Assembly (NCBI GenBank): GCA_013360495.1
Contig: JABWBM010000009.1
Span: 1-36,815 of the forward strand
DNA length: 36,815 nucleotides
Direction: 5' to 3'
Source: Planctomycetaceae bacterium
GTDB taxonomy: Bacteria > Planctomycetota > UBA8742 > UBA2392 > JABWBM01
Shown here piece by piece: positions 13,235 through 22,945 of this stretch. Position 1 is the first letter of the stretch. Each line of letters starts with the position of its first letter. Position numbers and translations under genes: made by a program. The notes beneath the pieces were generated by a model that had not been told where the DNA came from, did not search any database, and worked only from the letters and a program-made list of their open reading frames with translations.

Positions 13235-14389
13235 CTACTTCTCCGTGCCACCATCATCATTTTCTTCCGGCACTTCGACAATTTTATCTTCAGGCTCGAC
13301 TTCCTTGCTTTCAGAACCTTCTTCACTTCCTGTCTCGCCCGATTCACTATCGCCTTCCTCGCCCTTCGCGGCCTTGAGCATCGCGTCGGTGACTTTGTCG
13401 TCCACGGCAATGCCGGAAAGTTCGGTGGTAATGGTATAGGTCATACCGCCCATATCCGCGGTACAGGATATCTTTGTTCCGATAGTGTAGGCGCCTTCGG
13501 TGGCGAACTCTGTTACTTTGAAAGTCTGGGCCATCTCCTGCGAGCTGACGCCTCCGAAGCGGTCGGGCATCTCCACCCATTGAGAGGTGGTTACGGCTTT
13601 GGCAACGTTGTCGCGCCCTTTCTTTTCGTACTCGAAGCCCAAACGGAATACGGCGCCATCCATCTTCGTCACGATACCATCTTTGATCGTGGTCAGGACG
13701 GACATCAATTGGCCGTCATCCTCGTTGTTGAACCAGACTCGCACGCGTCCGTCTTTCTCGTTGGCGAAGGCATGGTCCTTGAAATGCACGTCGAAGACAT
13801 CGCCCCCGATGATCAACATATCGAGCAGAGACGTCAACTCGGGGATGCTTCCCGCGATCTGTTGGCGAACCATCGGCGCCATCGGGTTGTTGGCGTCGTT
13901 CCCATCCTGCTCATCGGAAATCTTGACAGACAAGTCCTCATCTCCAGATTTCCAAGCGGTTTTCGTTTTCACGGACACTGGGCCGCCCATCTGGCCGAAC
14001 GAAACCGTCACGTTGAGGTCGCAGGCGAATTTCTTGAGGCCTTTCATGCGGGCGGAATACACTGATTCATAAGCCTTCTTTATCGTGTCGCGCGCCGCGT
14101 CGTCGCTCTTGGGCATCTCCTTGACGACAGGTTGAGTGAAATCGGGGTTCGTAATGACGATGGAGTTGGATTCTTCGTCATCCGGGTTTTCGTTGATGTC
14201 CGGCGCTTCTTCTGGAGTTTCCTCGCCCTTGGCGGGATCTTCTCCTGGAACTGGTGGAGGCGCGTTATCCTCCGGCGCGGGTGCTGGTGGCGCGGCATTC
14301 TCCGAGGGCGCAGCCGCCTCGATAACTTCAACCGATGTGGTAGCGGGCAGAATCAACGCCGCGATGGCGGCAAGCGTAAGAAAGCGCAT
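13235..14389 (-). CDS. secreted acidic protein with LolA-like central domain, 384 aa
   Basis: I do not recognise a named family. The start at 14389 gives MRFLTLAAIAALILPATTSVEV, a clear signal peptide, with GGGAGG about ten bases upstream. The longer open frame (to 14800) overlaps rpoD coding DNA and is rejected. After the signal lies a Pro/Glu-rich low-complexity linker (about 25-80). Then comes a domain of about 230 residues rich in beta-strand patterns (TIKKAYESVYSARMKGLKKFACDLNVTVSF, KTKTAWKSGDEDLSVKI, DGAVFRLGFEYEKKG) that resembles the half-barrel of LolA/LolB or outer-membrane lipoprotein sorting proteins. The last 50 residues are strongly acidic (Glu/Asp/Ser). A periplasmic lipid- or lipoprotein-binding role is possible. 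It has its own terminator. Confidence 0.75.
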   Translation of the reverse strand: MRFLTLAAIAALILPATTSVEVIEAAAPSENAAPPAPAPEDNAPPPVPGEDPAKGEETPEEAPDINENPDDEESNSIVITNPDFTQPVVKEMPKSDDAARDTIKKAYESVYSARMKGLKKFACDLNVTVSFGQMGGPVSVKTKTAWKSGDEDLSVKISDEQDGNDANNPMAPMVRQQIAGSIPELTSLLDMLIIGGDVFDVHFKDHAFANEKDGRVRVWFNNEDDGQLMSVLTTIKDGIVTKMDGAVFRLGFEYEKKGRDNVAKAVTTSQWVEMPDRFGGVSSQEMAQTFKVTEFATEGAYTIGTKISCTADMGGMTYTITTELSGIAVDDKVTDAMLKAAKGEEGDSESGETGSEEGSESKEVEPEDKIVEVPEENDDGGTEK

Positions 14390-14552
14390 GGTATGGAATC
14401 CTCCCAAAGGTTTAAGGGTGCGAATCTGCACCAGCGTAATACGAATGAACATGTCTGAACACGGAATTTTGTCAGTCACACACCATTTTTGCGGGCTTTT
14501 TGGCAGGAATCTCGGTGTTTCCGACATAAGAGCCGAAAACTCAAGGTGCTTC

Positions 14553-16523
14553 CTATTCTTCCGTCTCGCCGCCGCCGTCATCGTTGCCGACAAGGGCGTC
14601 GTCGATGAATTCCGGGGCCGGGCCGTCGAGGAAACCCTCAAGCTTGCGCGAGCGAACGGGGTGTTGGAGCTTGCGAATAGCCTTCGCCTCGATCTGGCGC
14701 ACACGCTCGCGTGTGACCTTAAAGATGCGCCCGACCTCTTCGAGCGTATAGGTGTAGCCGTCGCCGATGCCGTAGCGCAGACGCACGATCTCGCGCTCAC
14801 GGTAGGTGAGCGTGTTGAGAATCGACGCGATCTTGTCTTTCAGCATCTCCTGACTGGCGATGTTTGAAGGCGTATCGGTGGCGGCGTCCTCGATGAAGTC
14901 GCCGAAATACGAATCGTCCGAGTCGCCGATCGGGCGATCGAGGCTGATCGGGTGCTTGGAAATTTTCATCACGCGCTTGGCTTCATCGAGTGAGATATGC
15001 GCGGCGTCGGCCAATTCCTCGATGGTCGGCTCGCGCCCGTCGCGCTGCAGCAGCGTCTTCTGCACGTTGCGCAGCTTGCTCATGGTCTCGATCATGTGCA
15101 CCGGAATGCGGATGGTGCGCGCCTGATCGGCGATGGAGCGGGTGATCGCCTGACGGATCCACCATGTAGCGTAGGTGGAGAATTTATAGCCACGCCGGTA
15201 TTCGTACTTTTCAACGGCCTTCATCAGGCCGGTGTTGCCTTCCTGAATCACGTCAAGGAAAGCGAGACCGCGGTTGCGGTATTTCTTGGCGATCGACACC
15301 ACGAGGCGCAAATTGCCCGAGAACATCTTGCGCTTGGCTTCTTCGTAGGCGGCGAAGCGGATCTTCGCCTCCTCGACGCGCTGGCCGAGGGCGGAGGGCG
15401 GCTCCATCGCCGTGCGCACGAGCTTGTCATATTCTTCCTGCAATTGCGTAAGCCTCATGCGCGCGTGGGTAACGCCTCGCAGGCGGCGCGTCTCGTTGCG
15501 CAGCCATTGGGCCTTACGCGACATCTGCTCAAGGCGGTCGATCAGCGGGCGAATTTTCTTGGTCTGGATGTTGAGCTCTTCGAGCAGGATCACACCCTTG
15601 CGCTGCCGCGCGCGGATGCGACGCTTGGCCGCGAGGCGTTCGTGCTCCGAGAGCTTCGCGTCCTCGTAGGTCAGCCAGTCATTCTGGTTCGCGACGACGA
15701 TGCGTTTTAGGGTCGAGAGGTTGTCGTGCAGACGCGCGGTCATCTCGTCCTTGTCCATCTCAAGCTCGTTGTTGAACTTGAGGGTGCGGTCGAAGGCGAG
15801 CTCGCCGCGCTCGACCTCGGCGAGGATGCGGATCGACTCGACCAGCGCCACCTGGCTCTCGATCACGCGCTTGCGGAAGCGCTTGCGCGACAGTTCGATC
15901 TTCTTGGCCAGGCTGGTTTCCTCGTCGCGCGTGAGCAGCGGGATCTCGCCCATCTGCTGCAGGTAGGTGCGGACGGGGTCATCGATGCGGTCGTCGCGGC
16001 CGTCCTTGCCCCGGCGCGAGACGCGGCCACGGGCGTCATCCTCAAAGCGGACTTCGGGGGCATGGCCCTGAGGCGCGCGCGCGATCTCGTCTTCGATCAC
16101 ATCGATGCCGAGCTTGTCGAAGCGCGCGAGAATACGGTCAAGCTCTTCGGGGCTGACCACGTCGCCGGGCAGGGCGTCGTTGATTTCGTCGTAAGTGAGC
16201 AAACCGGTTTCGACGCCGCGCCGGTACAGCGTCTGGATGGAGTTCTGCACCTCTTTGGTCGTCATGTTGCGTGTGGTCGGCAGCAACGTGGCGGTATCGG
16301 TATTGAGCAGGTTCTGGCGGACGATCTCCTTCTGCTCTTTGCGTTCGAGGCGCTGGGTCGGCTTGCGCTGGGAGATATTCTCCTCGGAAATCGTCGGCAA
16401 TTCGCGCTTGAGCTTGGCGGTTTCCGCCTTCTTGGTGGCCTTTGAAGCGGGTTTTTCGGGGCGCGAAGCCGTTTTACGCGAGGACTTCGCGGAAGCATTC
16501 GATGATTTGGTCTTCGTAGCCAT
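14553..16523 (-). CDS. rpoD: RNA polymerase primary sigma factor (sigma-70, RpoD)
   Basis: This 656-aa protein is the housekeeping sigma factor. The N-terminus (1-45) is Lys/Ala/Ser-rich. Region 1.2 is [22 protein letters not shown] (about 175-200), followed by a long non-conserved helical insert (about 205-385). Regions 2.1-2.4 are [36 protein letters not shown] and [17 protein letters not shown]. Region 4 is [15 protein letters not shown] and [27 protein letters not shown] (about 560-615). The start MATKTKSS is preferred because AGGA lies just before it; Met codons at 16538 and 16595 are alternatives. dnaG lies 139 bases upstream in the same direction, the classic primase-sigma arrangement. 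Confidence 0.97.
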   Translation of the reverse strand: MATKTKSSNASAKSSRKTASRPEKPASKATKKAETAKLKRELPTISEENISQRKPTQRLERKEQKEIVRQNLLNTDTATLLPTTRNMTTKEVQNSIQTLYRRGVETGLLTYDEINDALPGDVVSPEELDRILARFDKLGIDVIEDEIARAPQGHAPEVRFEDDARGRVSRRGKDGRDDRIDDPVRTYLQQMGEIPLLTRDEETSLAKKIELSRKRFRKRVIESQVALVESIRILAEVERGELAFDRTLKFNNELEMDKDEMTARLHDNLSTLKRIVVANQNDWLTYEDAKLSEHERLAAKRRIRARQRKGVILLEELNIQTKKIRPLIDRLEQMSRKAQWLRNETRRLRGVTHARMRLTQLQEEYDKLVRTAMEPPSALGQRVEEAKIRFAAYEEAKRKMFSGNLRLVVSIAKKYRNRGLAFLDVIQEGNTGLMKAVEKYEYRRGYKFSTYATWWIRQAITRSIADQARTIRIPVHMIETMSKLRNVQKTLLQRDGREPTIEELADAAHISLDEAKRVMKISKHPISLDRPIGDSDDSYFGDFIEDAATDTPSNIASQEMLKDKIASILNTLTYREREIVRLRYGIGDGYTYTLEEVGRIFKVTRERVRQIEAKAIRKLQHPVRSRKLEGFLDGPAPEFIDDALVGNDDGGGETEE

Positions 16524-16662
16524 GCTTCCTATTTGCATCCCTTCAGTCCAAACGGAGGGCAACGTATACCCGCCCCTATCTAGCCATTCCAGCAAAAATC
16601 GCGCTTCTTAACCCCTTATGAATCCGTATGTTCTGTCGTTCGTTTAGCCGGAAAAGTTGTTC

Positions 16663-18486
16663 TTATGGCTTCGTGACCCCGCGTCTTTTGTCCATGGAGC
16701 GCATCAACGCAAGCCTTGACGTCAGTTCCTCATGATTGTCGGCGACGACTCGCTTCCGATATTCATCGCTTTGCTCGACATGCTTGTGACGCAATTGGGT
16801 AATTGCGGATTTGATCGCCGCCATTGCTTCCTGTTCCGTATCTTTGGGGGCATTCCTTAGCGACAGGTCCCCTTCCATTAACCCCGCAAGGAACGATCTG
16901 GCGTCGCTCTTTTCCTGATCGAGAAAGTCGAAAACATCCGGGAAGCGCAATTCGCCAATCTCCTCGCGGCAATCGAGCACGGCGCGATACACAGCGGCCG
17001 CGACCGGCGTCTCAAAATCGTCGCTGGCGAGGAATTCGGCCACGGCGGGTATCAATTCCGGGTGCCGCAGCAATGACAGTAAGAGCAGGCGTTCGTCTGG
17101 CGGCACGGATATAGCCGTTTGCCCGGCGGGTTGCGCCTGATCGGTCTTGGCGCTGCGCGCTTTGCTGCGCAGTCGCGCGCGCAGGGCGGTTTCGTCGACA
17201 TCGAAAAATTCGGCCGTCTTGCGCACGATTATGTCGCGCAGCATTTCGTTGGTTGCCATGGAAACCACGGTCAGCGCTTCCTCGGCGGCTTCGAGGCGCG
17301 CGCCGATACGGGTGAGGTCGTAGCGTTTGGAGAGCGCTTCGAGTTTGAAGCGGAAAAGGTCTTTGCCGTTGGCGATCAGCGCCAAAAAGTCCTCGGCGGT
17401 GTGTGTATTCAAGTAGTCATCGGGGTCCAGCCCGCCGGGGATCGTCACGGCCGTCACGTCGGCGCCTTGCGCGATCACCTCACCGGCGATTCGCTCCATC
17501 GACGCCTGCCCGGCGGCGTCGCCGTCCATGATGAGCACGATGCGGTCGCCGAAACGTCGCAGCGTGTGAATCTGATCGGGAGTAATGGAGGTGCCGCAGG
17601 GGGCGACGGCGCAATCAAGCCCGGCTTTATGGCAGGCGATCACGTCGAAATAGCCCTCGACGACGATCACAAGCTTCCCGCCCTTGGCGTGGGCGCGGTT
17701 GTATTGGCTGGTGGCGAGGCGATCGATGCCGTAGAGCACGCGGGACTTCTCGTAGATCGGCGTCGCCGGCGAATTGATGTATTTTCCGCCCGGGTCGTTT
17801 TCGTCCATCTTGCGCGCGCCAAAGGCCACCACGCGGCCCGACGCATCGCGGATCGGGAAGAGGAGACGATTGCGGAAGAAGTCGTAGCGCTTGCCAGCTT
17901 CATTCACGCGCGTCAGTCCCACAGAGTCGAGAAATTCAGCAGAACCGAACTCTCTCATTCCGGAAGTCAACACGGCGTCGAAACTTTCCGGCGCGAAACC
18001 AAGTCCCCACGAATCGATGATCTCTTGAGAAACTCCGCGCTCTCTCAAATAGTCGCGGCCGGACTGCGCGTCAGAACTTTTCTCGAGCGTCGCGGCATAG
18101 CGCTTTTGCGCCCATTCCATCACGCGGTAAAGCGTCGCCTTCGTAGAACTCGATGCCGCCGGGCGCTCGCTCGTGCCGCCGGAACCTTGCTCGTATTCAA
18201 GAGGAATCGACGCGCGCTCGGCAAGCCGCTCGATCGTTTCGACGAAGTCGAGCTTCTCCATCTGCATGGTGAAGTCGACGACGGAACCGCCGACGCCGCA
18301 GCCAAAGCATTTGAATGTCTGGCGCTGTGGCGAGACGGTGAAACTCGGCGTGTTTTCTTTGTGAAAGGGACAGAGTGCCTTGAAGGTTGCTCCCGCGCGA
18401 CGCAGGTTTACATATCGCCCTACCACGTCGACGATGTCGTTGGCCTCACGGACGCGTCGGATGCTATCTTGCGAAATGCGGGGCAA
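16663..18486 (-). CDS. dnaG: DNA primase
   Basis: DnaG makes the RNA primers for replication. The 607-aa protein starts with the zinc domain: CPFHKENTPSFTV and FKCFGCGVGGSVVDF (ligands Cys39, His42, Cys60, Cys63). The polymerase core follows (GLGFAPESFD, FRNRLLFPIRDASGRVVAFGARKM), then TOPRIM residues Glu in VVEGYFDVIA and DxD in IMDGDAAGQA, and a helicase-binding tail after about 430. The start is TTG at 18486, giving the typical opening PRISQDSIRRVREANDIVDVV. A good promoter lies about 60 bases upstream. It precedes rpoD; rpsU, often first in this operon, is absent. Confidence 0.97.
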   Translation of the reverse strand: MPRISQDSIRRVREANDIVDVVGRYVNLRRAGATFKALCPFHKENTPSFTVSPQRQTFKCFGCGVGGSVVDFTMQMEKLDFVETIERLAERASIPLEYEQGSGGTSERPAASSSTKATLYRVMEWAQKRYAATLEKSSDAQSGRDYLRERGVSQEIIDSWGLGFAPESFDAVLTSGMREFGSAEFLDSVGLTRVNEAGKRYDFFRNRLLFPIRDASGRVVAFGARKMDENDPGGKYINSPATPIYEKSRVLYGIDRLATSQYNRAHAKGGKLVIVVEGYFDVIACHKAGLDCAVAPCGTSITPDQIHTLRRFGDRIVLIMDGDAAGQASMERIAGEVIAQGADVTAVTIPGGLDPDDYLNTHTAEDFLALIANGKDLFRFKLEALSKRYDLTRIGARLEAAEEALTVVSMATNEMLRDIIVRKTAEFFDVDETALRARLRSKARSAKTDQAQPAGQTAISVPPDERLLLLSLLRHPELIPAVAEFLASDDFETPVAAAVYRAVLDCREEIGELRFPDVFDFLDQEKSDARSFLAGLMEGDLSLRNAPKDTEQEAMAAIKSAITQLRHKHVEQSDEYRKRVVADNHEELTSRLALMRSMDKRRGVTKP

Positions 18487-18550
18487 TTTGTGCGCTTCTC
18501 GCTCTTCTTTTGGCTAGGTGTCCAGCTTGGCTGTCTCTGGTATGCGATGA

Positions 18551-18579
18551 AGTGTATCCCATGGGCGCGGAGAGGTCAA
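18551..18579 (-). promoter_or_regulatory. sigma-70-type promoter of dnaG-rpoD
   Basis: On the minus strand TTGACC (-35; 18574-18579, 5/6), exactly 17 bases, TACACT (-10; 18551-18556, 4/6). The start point would be near 18544, 58 bases before the TTG start. No equally good promoter was found on the plus strand for the divergent 1390-aa gene. Confidence 0.6.
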
Positions 18580-18731
18580 AGGATGCCCGGGATTGTGACA
18601 GAGGAGAGATACGCCTTGAGCGAGGAAAGTGAAATAGTAGGGTTATGGTGAACCTTGGTCCCTGAGCTTCGTTAGGAAGTTATGGGCTGAATCTATCCTC
18701 GGGCACTTTCACGCGCAGAGAAAGAACAACC

Positions 18732-21700
18732 ATGGCCGTACCGGGTCGAGCGCTTTTCGGATTGATTGTGGTGTGGGCGCTCGCCCTTCCCTGCGCGCTG
18801 CGAGCGCAATATGACATTGACGACATCGAAACGATTCCTGTAGCGCGCAAGCTCGCTATCGATTTTCGCCTTTATGACGACGCGATCGAAATGCTCGAAA
18901 GCATCAAGGACAAGAGCAAACGCGATATCGCCATAGCATCAATCTACAAAATTCAGGGGGACCATTGCGCCGAAAGCGACAGCACCAAGGCCACCGAATA
19001 CTATTCGAAAGCGCTGGCACTGATCAAGGACGCGACGGACGAAGCCGTCCGCATTGAATATGTGAGAATGCTCATCGACGTGGCGAGTTCCGGCACGCAG
19101 TCGACGGACAAAAGCAAGAAGGACCTCGACGACGCGAAAAAAATCGCCGACGAAGTCTGGCAAAGCATCACCACCCGCACGAAACCCATGGACTGGGCGG
19201 AAAACGCCGACGGGACCCCCTCCACGCTCTATATGCTACTCATGAACACCTACTACGAGCGGGCGCGCGCGTGCTACCGTCTCGCGCTTCTCGAACCCGA
19301 GGGATCCCAAAAGCGGAACGAATGGCTCAAACTCACCGACGAGATCATTCGCAAGATGATGTTTGACCGGATCGCCGACGGAGTCGAGGCGCTCTTCCGG
19401 GTTCACCTGCTTGCAGGCGATGTCGCGCTCGCGCGGCCGGATCCCCAGCTCGCGGTCGAGCGCTATCTCGAGCTCCCCGAATTCATGAAGGCGTTTTCCC
19501 AGGCCCACCCGATGGTGCGCGAAATGAGCCTGCTGGGGTACATCAACGCGGTCGAGACGCTGCTTAATCGTATGGGTGATGCGCCCGAGGCCATCCATGA
19601 GGCGCTCGGAATCATCGAAAAAGCGCTACGCGAATTCCCCATCGCTCTCAAGGAAACAAGGGGCAAAACACTTCGGATGTACGGCGTTTCCGCCCGCATC
19701 AAAATTGGCGAAGGCAGATTAGCCGACGCGCTCAAGGAACTTTTCGAGCTCGCCAAAGACCCCGACAAGGAGTTTCAGGTCAAAGCCAGCCTGCAACTCG
19801 CGCGAATAGCGAAAGGCTCGGGCCTCCCCAACGCTGACCGCCTGCGTTGCGCGCGCCAAGCTCTTGAGGTCAACACCTTCGATTTGGTGATGGAGGCGAA
19901 CCAGGTCATTCACGCGATTCTCGCCAACATCGGATCCCCGGAGGACTTCGAGGCTTATGCCCCGCTCTGTTACGTCCTGCTGGCGAACAGCGCCGAGAAT
20001 ACACGGCGCTATTTCGACGAGGCTGTGATCTGCATGGAAGCAGCCGACCGGCTCTCCTTTTTCCGGAAAAAATACACGGAAGGATCTGCTGAAAAATTGC
20101 CGCCCCATTTCTTTGACGGTAGTGGCAAGGCCATTTGCTCCGGCGCAAGCCTGTCAGCGCCAATCGACCTGAAAACCCACGCCGACGCCTTTGAGTTGCC
20201 ACGCGAATTCGCCAGGCGGGCAAAGGCCGCCGCAGGCTGGTTACTCCAGAGTCAATTCGGCGGCGACAAGGACAACGCCAAGTTCAAGAGCTTCGAGCAG
20301 GAGATCGAGGTCTGGTTCCGGAAGTACGAGAAAGAAGATGACCGCTACAAGGCCATCACAAGCGCCGGCTATGACATGTTCAACAAGAAGGACTGGGTCG
20401 GCGCCGCGCAGCATCTACTCTCCACGCTCAAGGGCGGTTCGGCTATGCAGGCAAACTACTTCGCCGGCGTCGCGTTCGCTAATGCGTACACCGGGGCGGG
20501 AACGGTTTCAGCCGGGCCGATCGACCGCGAGAAATTCTGGCTTGACGGTTACCAGCTTCTCGATCTTCCCTTCGAGGCGCAATCCGCCCGCATCGACCCG
20601 GAGTTTCCCAATGTAACGCCGAATCTCCGTGACGAGCTCCGCGCCGCGCTCGACGCGTTCATGGACCCGAAGCGTTCTGTCGACCGGCGGCTCGATACCC
20701 GCGGCATGGCTATTTTCGCTCTCAAGCGGACGTTGCTCATAAAAATCGACGAACGGGCAAACGAAATCACAGAATCAGGGTTTGATATGGCATCGTCGAA
20801 CATCGCGGGCGCTCTCACGGCGATGTCGAAGCTTGCCAATGCCCAATTCCTCAATCAGCCGGAGGACAAGCGTTCCGCCGACCCCACCATGCTCTTGCTC
20901 GGGCGAGCGGTGAATCAGTTGGCATACTGCTACCGGTATCCCCGCCTTGACACCACCGGGTCCGCCGCCGATGCGCAGATCGCAGAAATCAAAAAGCAGG
21001 ATCTCAGGGAAGCGCTCGATTACCTGCTCATGTCGGGCGATGCCTTCGATCCGCACTTCAACGCGGAAATCGCCCGTGGCGCGACCCCGCAAGCGCAGGC
21101 CAACGCCATGGACGTCAAGCGCTCTACCATGAAGATGAAATTCGACGCCTGTGTCGAGGCGGGAATCGCCAAAGACGCTCAGCGCACCTTTATCGATTAT
21201 CGCGGACTGTTCGAGAAAGCGGGCGATGATGCGGCACGCCAGAAAACACGCAAGGAATTGGCCGCTATGGCCAGCAAGCTCGGCGAGGCGCTGAGGGAGG
21301 CCGGAGGACTGTACTGGTCCGCGCAGATGTATGCGGGCACCAAGCTCGACTATCTTTTCGCGGACTTGTCCCGCGGCGACCCGATCGACTTCTTCGCGGC
21401 GCAAGCTCATAACGCCGTGGAAGGCAACATTCCCTTCAAAGACCTCAACAGCGGGCAAAACCGCGAAGCCGTCGGCAAGTATCTCTACGAGCGCCTGATC
21501 AAAGACATCTACGGTCCGGACGCGACGGTAACCATGTCCGACAAACGGAAGGCCGCTATTGCCCCAATGCTGCCCGAGGGAGAAGCGGTGCTATTTGAAA
21601 CATTCTGGAAGGAAACTCGCGCGAAGTATGAAAAGCTCTACGCGGAAGGATTCGTCACGGTGCTTCAAGATCCTGCCCTCGTTGCCGGCGCGGGAGGCGC

Positions 21701-22904
21701 GCTCGTCAAAGACCTCGTCTCAGAAGCATTGAAAATCGCAAAGGATGAAACCAAAGGCGCGCAGGTAGCGCTCGATCTGATCGACGCGGAACGGAAAAAA
21801 GCCCAAGCCGCGAATCAAAAAGACAAAGCCGATGCCATCACATTCGTCCTCTACCGGATCGATAGCGATGCGGCTGCCTACGCCTGGATCGATTCACCGT
21901 CATTTGTGGGGGCCTTGCTCCGCTATTGCACGGAGCGGAAGGAAGCCTACCGGAAAGCGGCAGCCACGCGTCTTGGCGGGTGGCTCAATGTCAGAAAATG
22001 GACAGCGGAACTGAATGACACTCCGCTCTATACCGAAAAGGACGCGAAGGTGTATGCGACACTTTACAACGAAGTCCAGGAGTGGAGGACAGCCGCAGAC
22101 GCCTGGGGAATGTATCTCGAGACCCGGGAGAGGCAATACGGCGATGTCAGCTACATCGAGGTCGACGATCAACGCAAGAAGATCGGAACCAGCTATAGCG
22201 CCGAGGAGTTGGAGGTGCGCTATAACTATGCCCACGCCGCGCTCGAAGCCGCCCGAACAGCCACGGGCGCCGAGCGGGAGAAACTTCTCGACATCGCGCT
22301 CCACCAGTTGCGGCGCTGCTACAGCTATTGCCAGATTCGCAATCTGCTGGAAACGCGTCTTAAGACTACCGACTGGTACAAAAACTTCGTCGATGATACG
22401 TTCAAAGACGGTCTTTGCCGGATGCTCGACCGTTACTATGTCGACATCCTGTTCGATTCCGCTGCCGTGGTAGAAATGTACGGCGATGACGGCCTGATCC
22501 CTCAATGGAAATACCAGTATTACGATCAAACCAGAGACAAGAATACGCCGCAGAAGAAAGAAAGCGTGTTTCAAGTTTTGCCGACCGACAAGACGTCATG
22601 CTATAGCGAAGCCAGCATTATCTATGGAATGCTCCATAGCGGCCTCATAACGCGCGGCGGCGGCATGTATCGCGATGATTACAGAAGGGCGTTTCTCTCG
22701 TGGGCCGATGTGCGGCTCAAGTACGCTGGCGCCATCGAACAGTCCAATGCGCAAGAAGCCATCAAGGTTCGGGAATACGTGGAGGGCCGATTAGAGCAAG
22801 AATATGACTCTCTCCATATGATGTTCGATCAGGCGGGTCTTGACTTCATGGAGCAAGTGAAGAAGCGAATGACGGCTGTTCCGGAAGACAAGAAAGCCGG
22901 GTAA
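18732..22904 (+). CDS. giant secreted TPR-like repeat protein, 1390 aa
   Basis: No named family is recognised. An N-terminal signal peptide (ALFGLIVVWALALPCALRAQ) is followed by almost entirely helical sequence with many TPR-like pairs, for example KLAIDFRLYDDAIEMLESIKD, KATEYYSKALALIKD, ADALKELFELAKDPDKEFQVKASLQLARIA and WVGAAQHLLSTLKGGSAMQANYFAGVAFANAYTGAG. No membrane segment, enzyme motif or cell-wall anchor is seen. Such solenoids usually scaffold protein complexes; here it would be in the periplasm. The weakly purine-rich stretch AGAGAAAGAAC precedes the ATG. A second, smaller secreted repeat protein begins 41 bases later, so the pair forms an operon. Confidence 0.8.
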   Translation: MAVPGRALFGLIVVWALALPCALRAQYDIDDIETIPVARKLAIDFRLYDDAIEMLESIKDKSKRDIAIASIYKIQGDHCAESDSTKATEYYSKALALIKDATDEAVRIEYVRMLIDVASSGTQSTDKSKKDLDDAKKIADEVWQSITTRTKPMDWAENADGTPSTLYMLLMNTYYERARACYRLALLEPEGSQKRNEWLKLTDEIIRKMMFDRIADGVEALFRVHLLAGDVALARPDPQLAVERYLELPEFMKAFSQAHPMVREMSLLGYINAVETLLNRMGDAPEAIHEALGIIEKALREFPIALKETRGKTLRMYGVSARIKIGEGRLADALKELFELAKDPDKEFQVKASLQLARIAKGSGLPNADRLRCARQALEVNTFDLVMEANQVIHAILANIGSPEDFEAYAPLCYVLLANSAENTRRYFDEAVICMEAADRLSFFRKKYTEGSAEKLPPHFFDGSGKAICSGASLSAPIDLKTHADAFELPREFARRAKAAAGWLLQSQFGGDKDNAKFKSFEQEIEVWFRKYEKEDDRYKAITSAGYDMFNKKDWVGAAQHLLSTLKGGSAMQANYFAGVAFANAYTGAGTVSAGPIDREKFWLDGYQLLDLPFEAQSARIDPEFPNVTPNLRDELRAALDAFMDPKRSVDRRLDTRGMAIFALKRTLLIKIDERANEITESGFDMASSNIAGALTAMSKLANAQFLNQPEDKRSADPTMLLLGRAVNQLAYCYRYPRLDTTGSAADAQIAEIKKQDLREALDYLLMSGDAFDPHFNAEIARGATPQAQANAMDVKRSTMKMKFDACVEAGIAKDAQRTFIDYRGLFEKAGDDAARQKTRKELAAMASKLGEALREAGGLYWSAQMYAGTKLDYLFADLSRGDPIDFFAAQAHNAVEGNIPFKDLNSGQNREAVGKYLYERLIKDIYGPDATVTMSDKRKAAIAPMLPEGEAVLFETFWKETRAKYEKLYAEGFVTVLQDPALVAGAGGALVKDLVSEALKIAKDETKGAQVALDLIDAERKKAQAANQKDKADAITFVLYRIDSDAAAYAWIDSPSFVGALLRYCTERKEAYRKAAATRLGGWLNVRKWTAELNDTPLYTEKDAKVYATLYNEVQEWRTAADAWGMYLETRERQYGDVSYIEVDDQRKKIGTSYSAEELEVRYNYAHAALEAARTATGAEREKLLDIALHQLRRCYSYCQIRNLLETRLKTTDWYKNFVDDTFKDGLCRMLDRYYVDILFDSAAVVEMYGDDGLIPQWKYQYYDQTRDKNTPQKKESVFQVLPTDKTSCYSEASIIYGMLHSGLITRGGGMYRDDYRRAFLSWADVRLKYAGAIEQSNAQEAIKVREYVEGRLEQEYDSLHMMFDQAGLDFMEQVKKRMTAVPEDKKAG

Positions 22905-22945
22905 TTCAAAAACTAGGCCCGATTGATCGAAATGCGGGGGAAACG

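Noticed and set aside
14390-14800. N-terminal extension of the acidic secreted protein
   Set aside because: It overlaps rpoD coding sequence and would bury the signal peptide.
17119-18651. 510-codon open frame on the plus strand
   Set aside because: It lies antisense to dnaG, whose zinc and TOPRIM motifs are intact; high-GC codon use opens the opposite frame.
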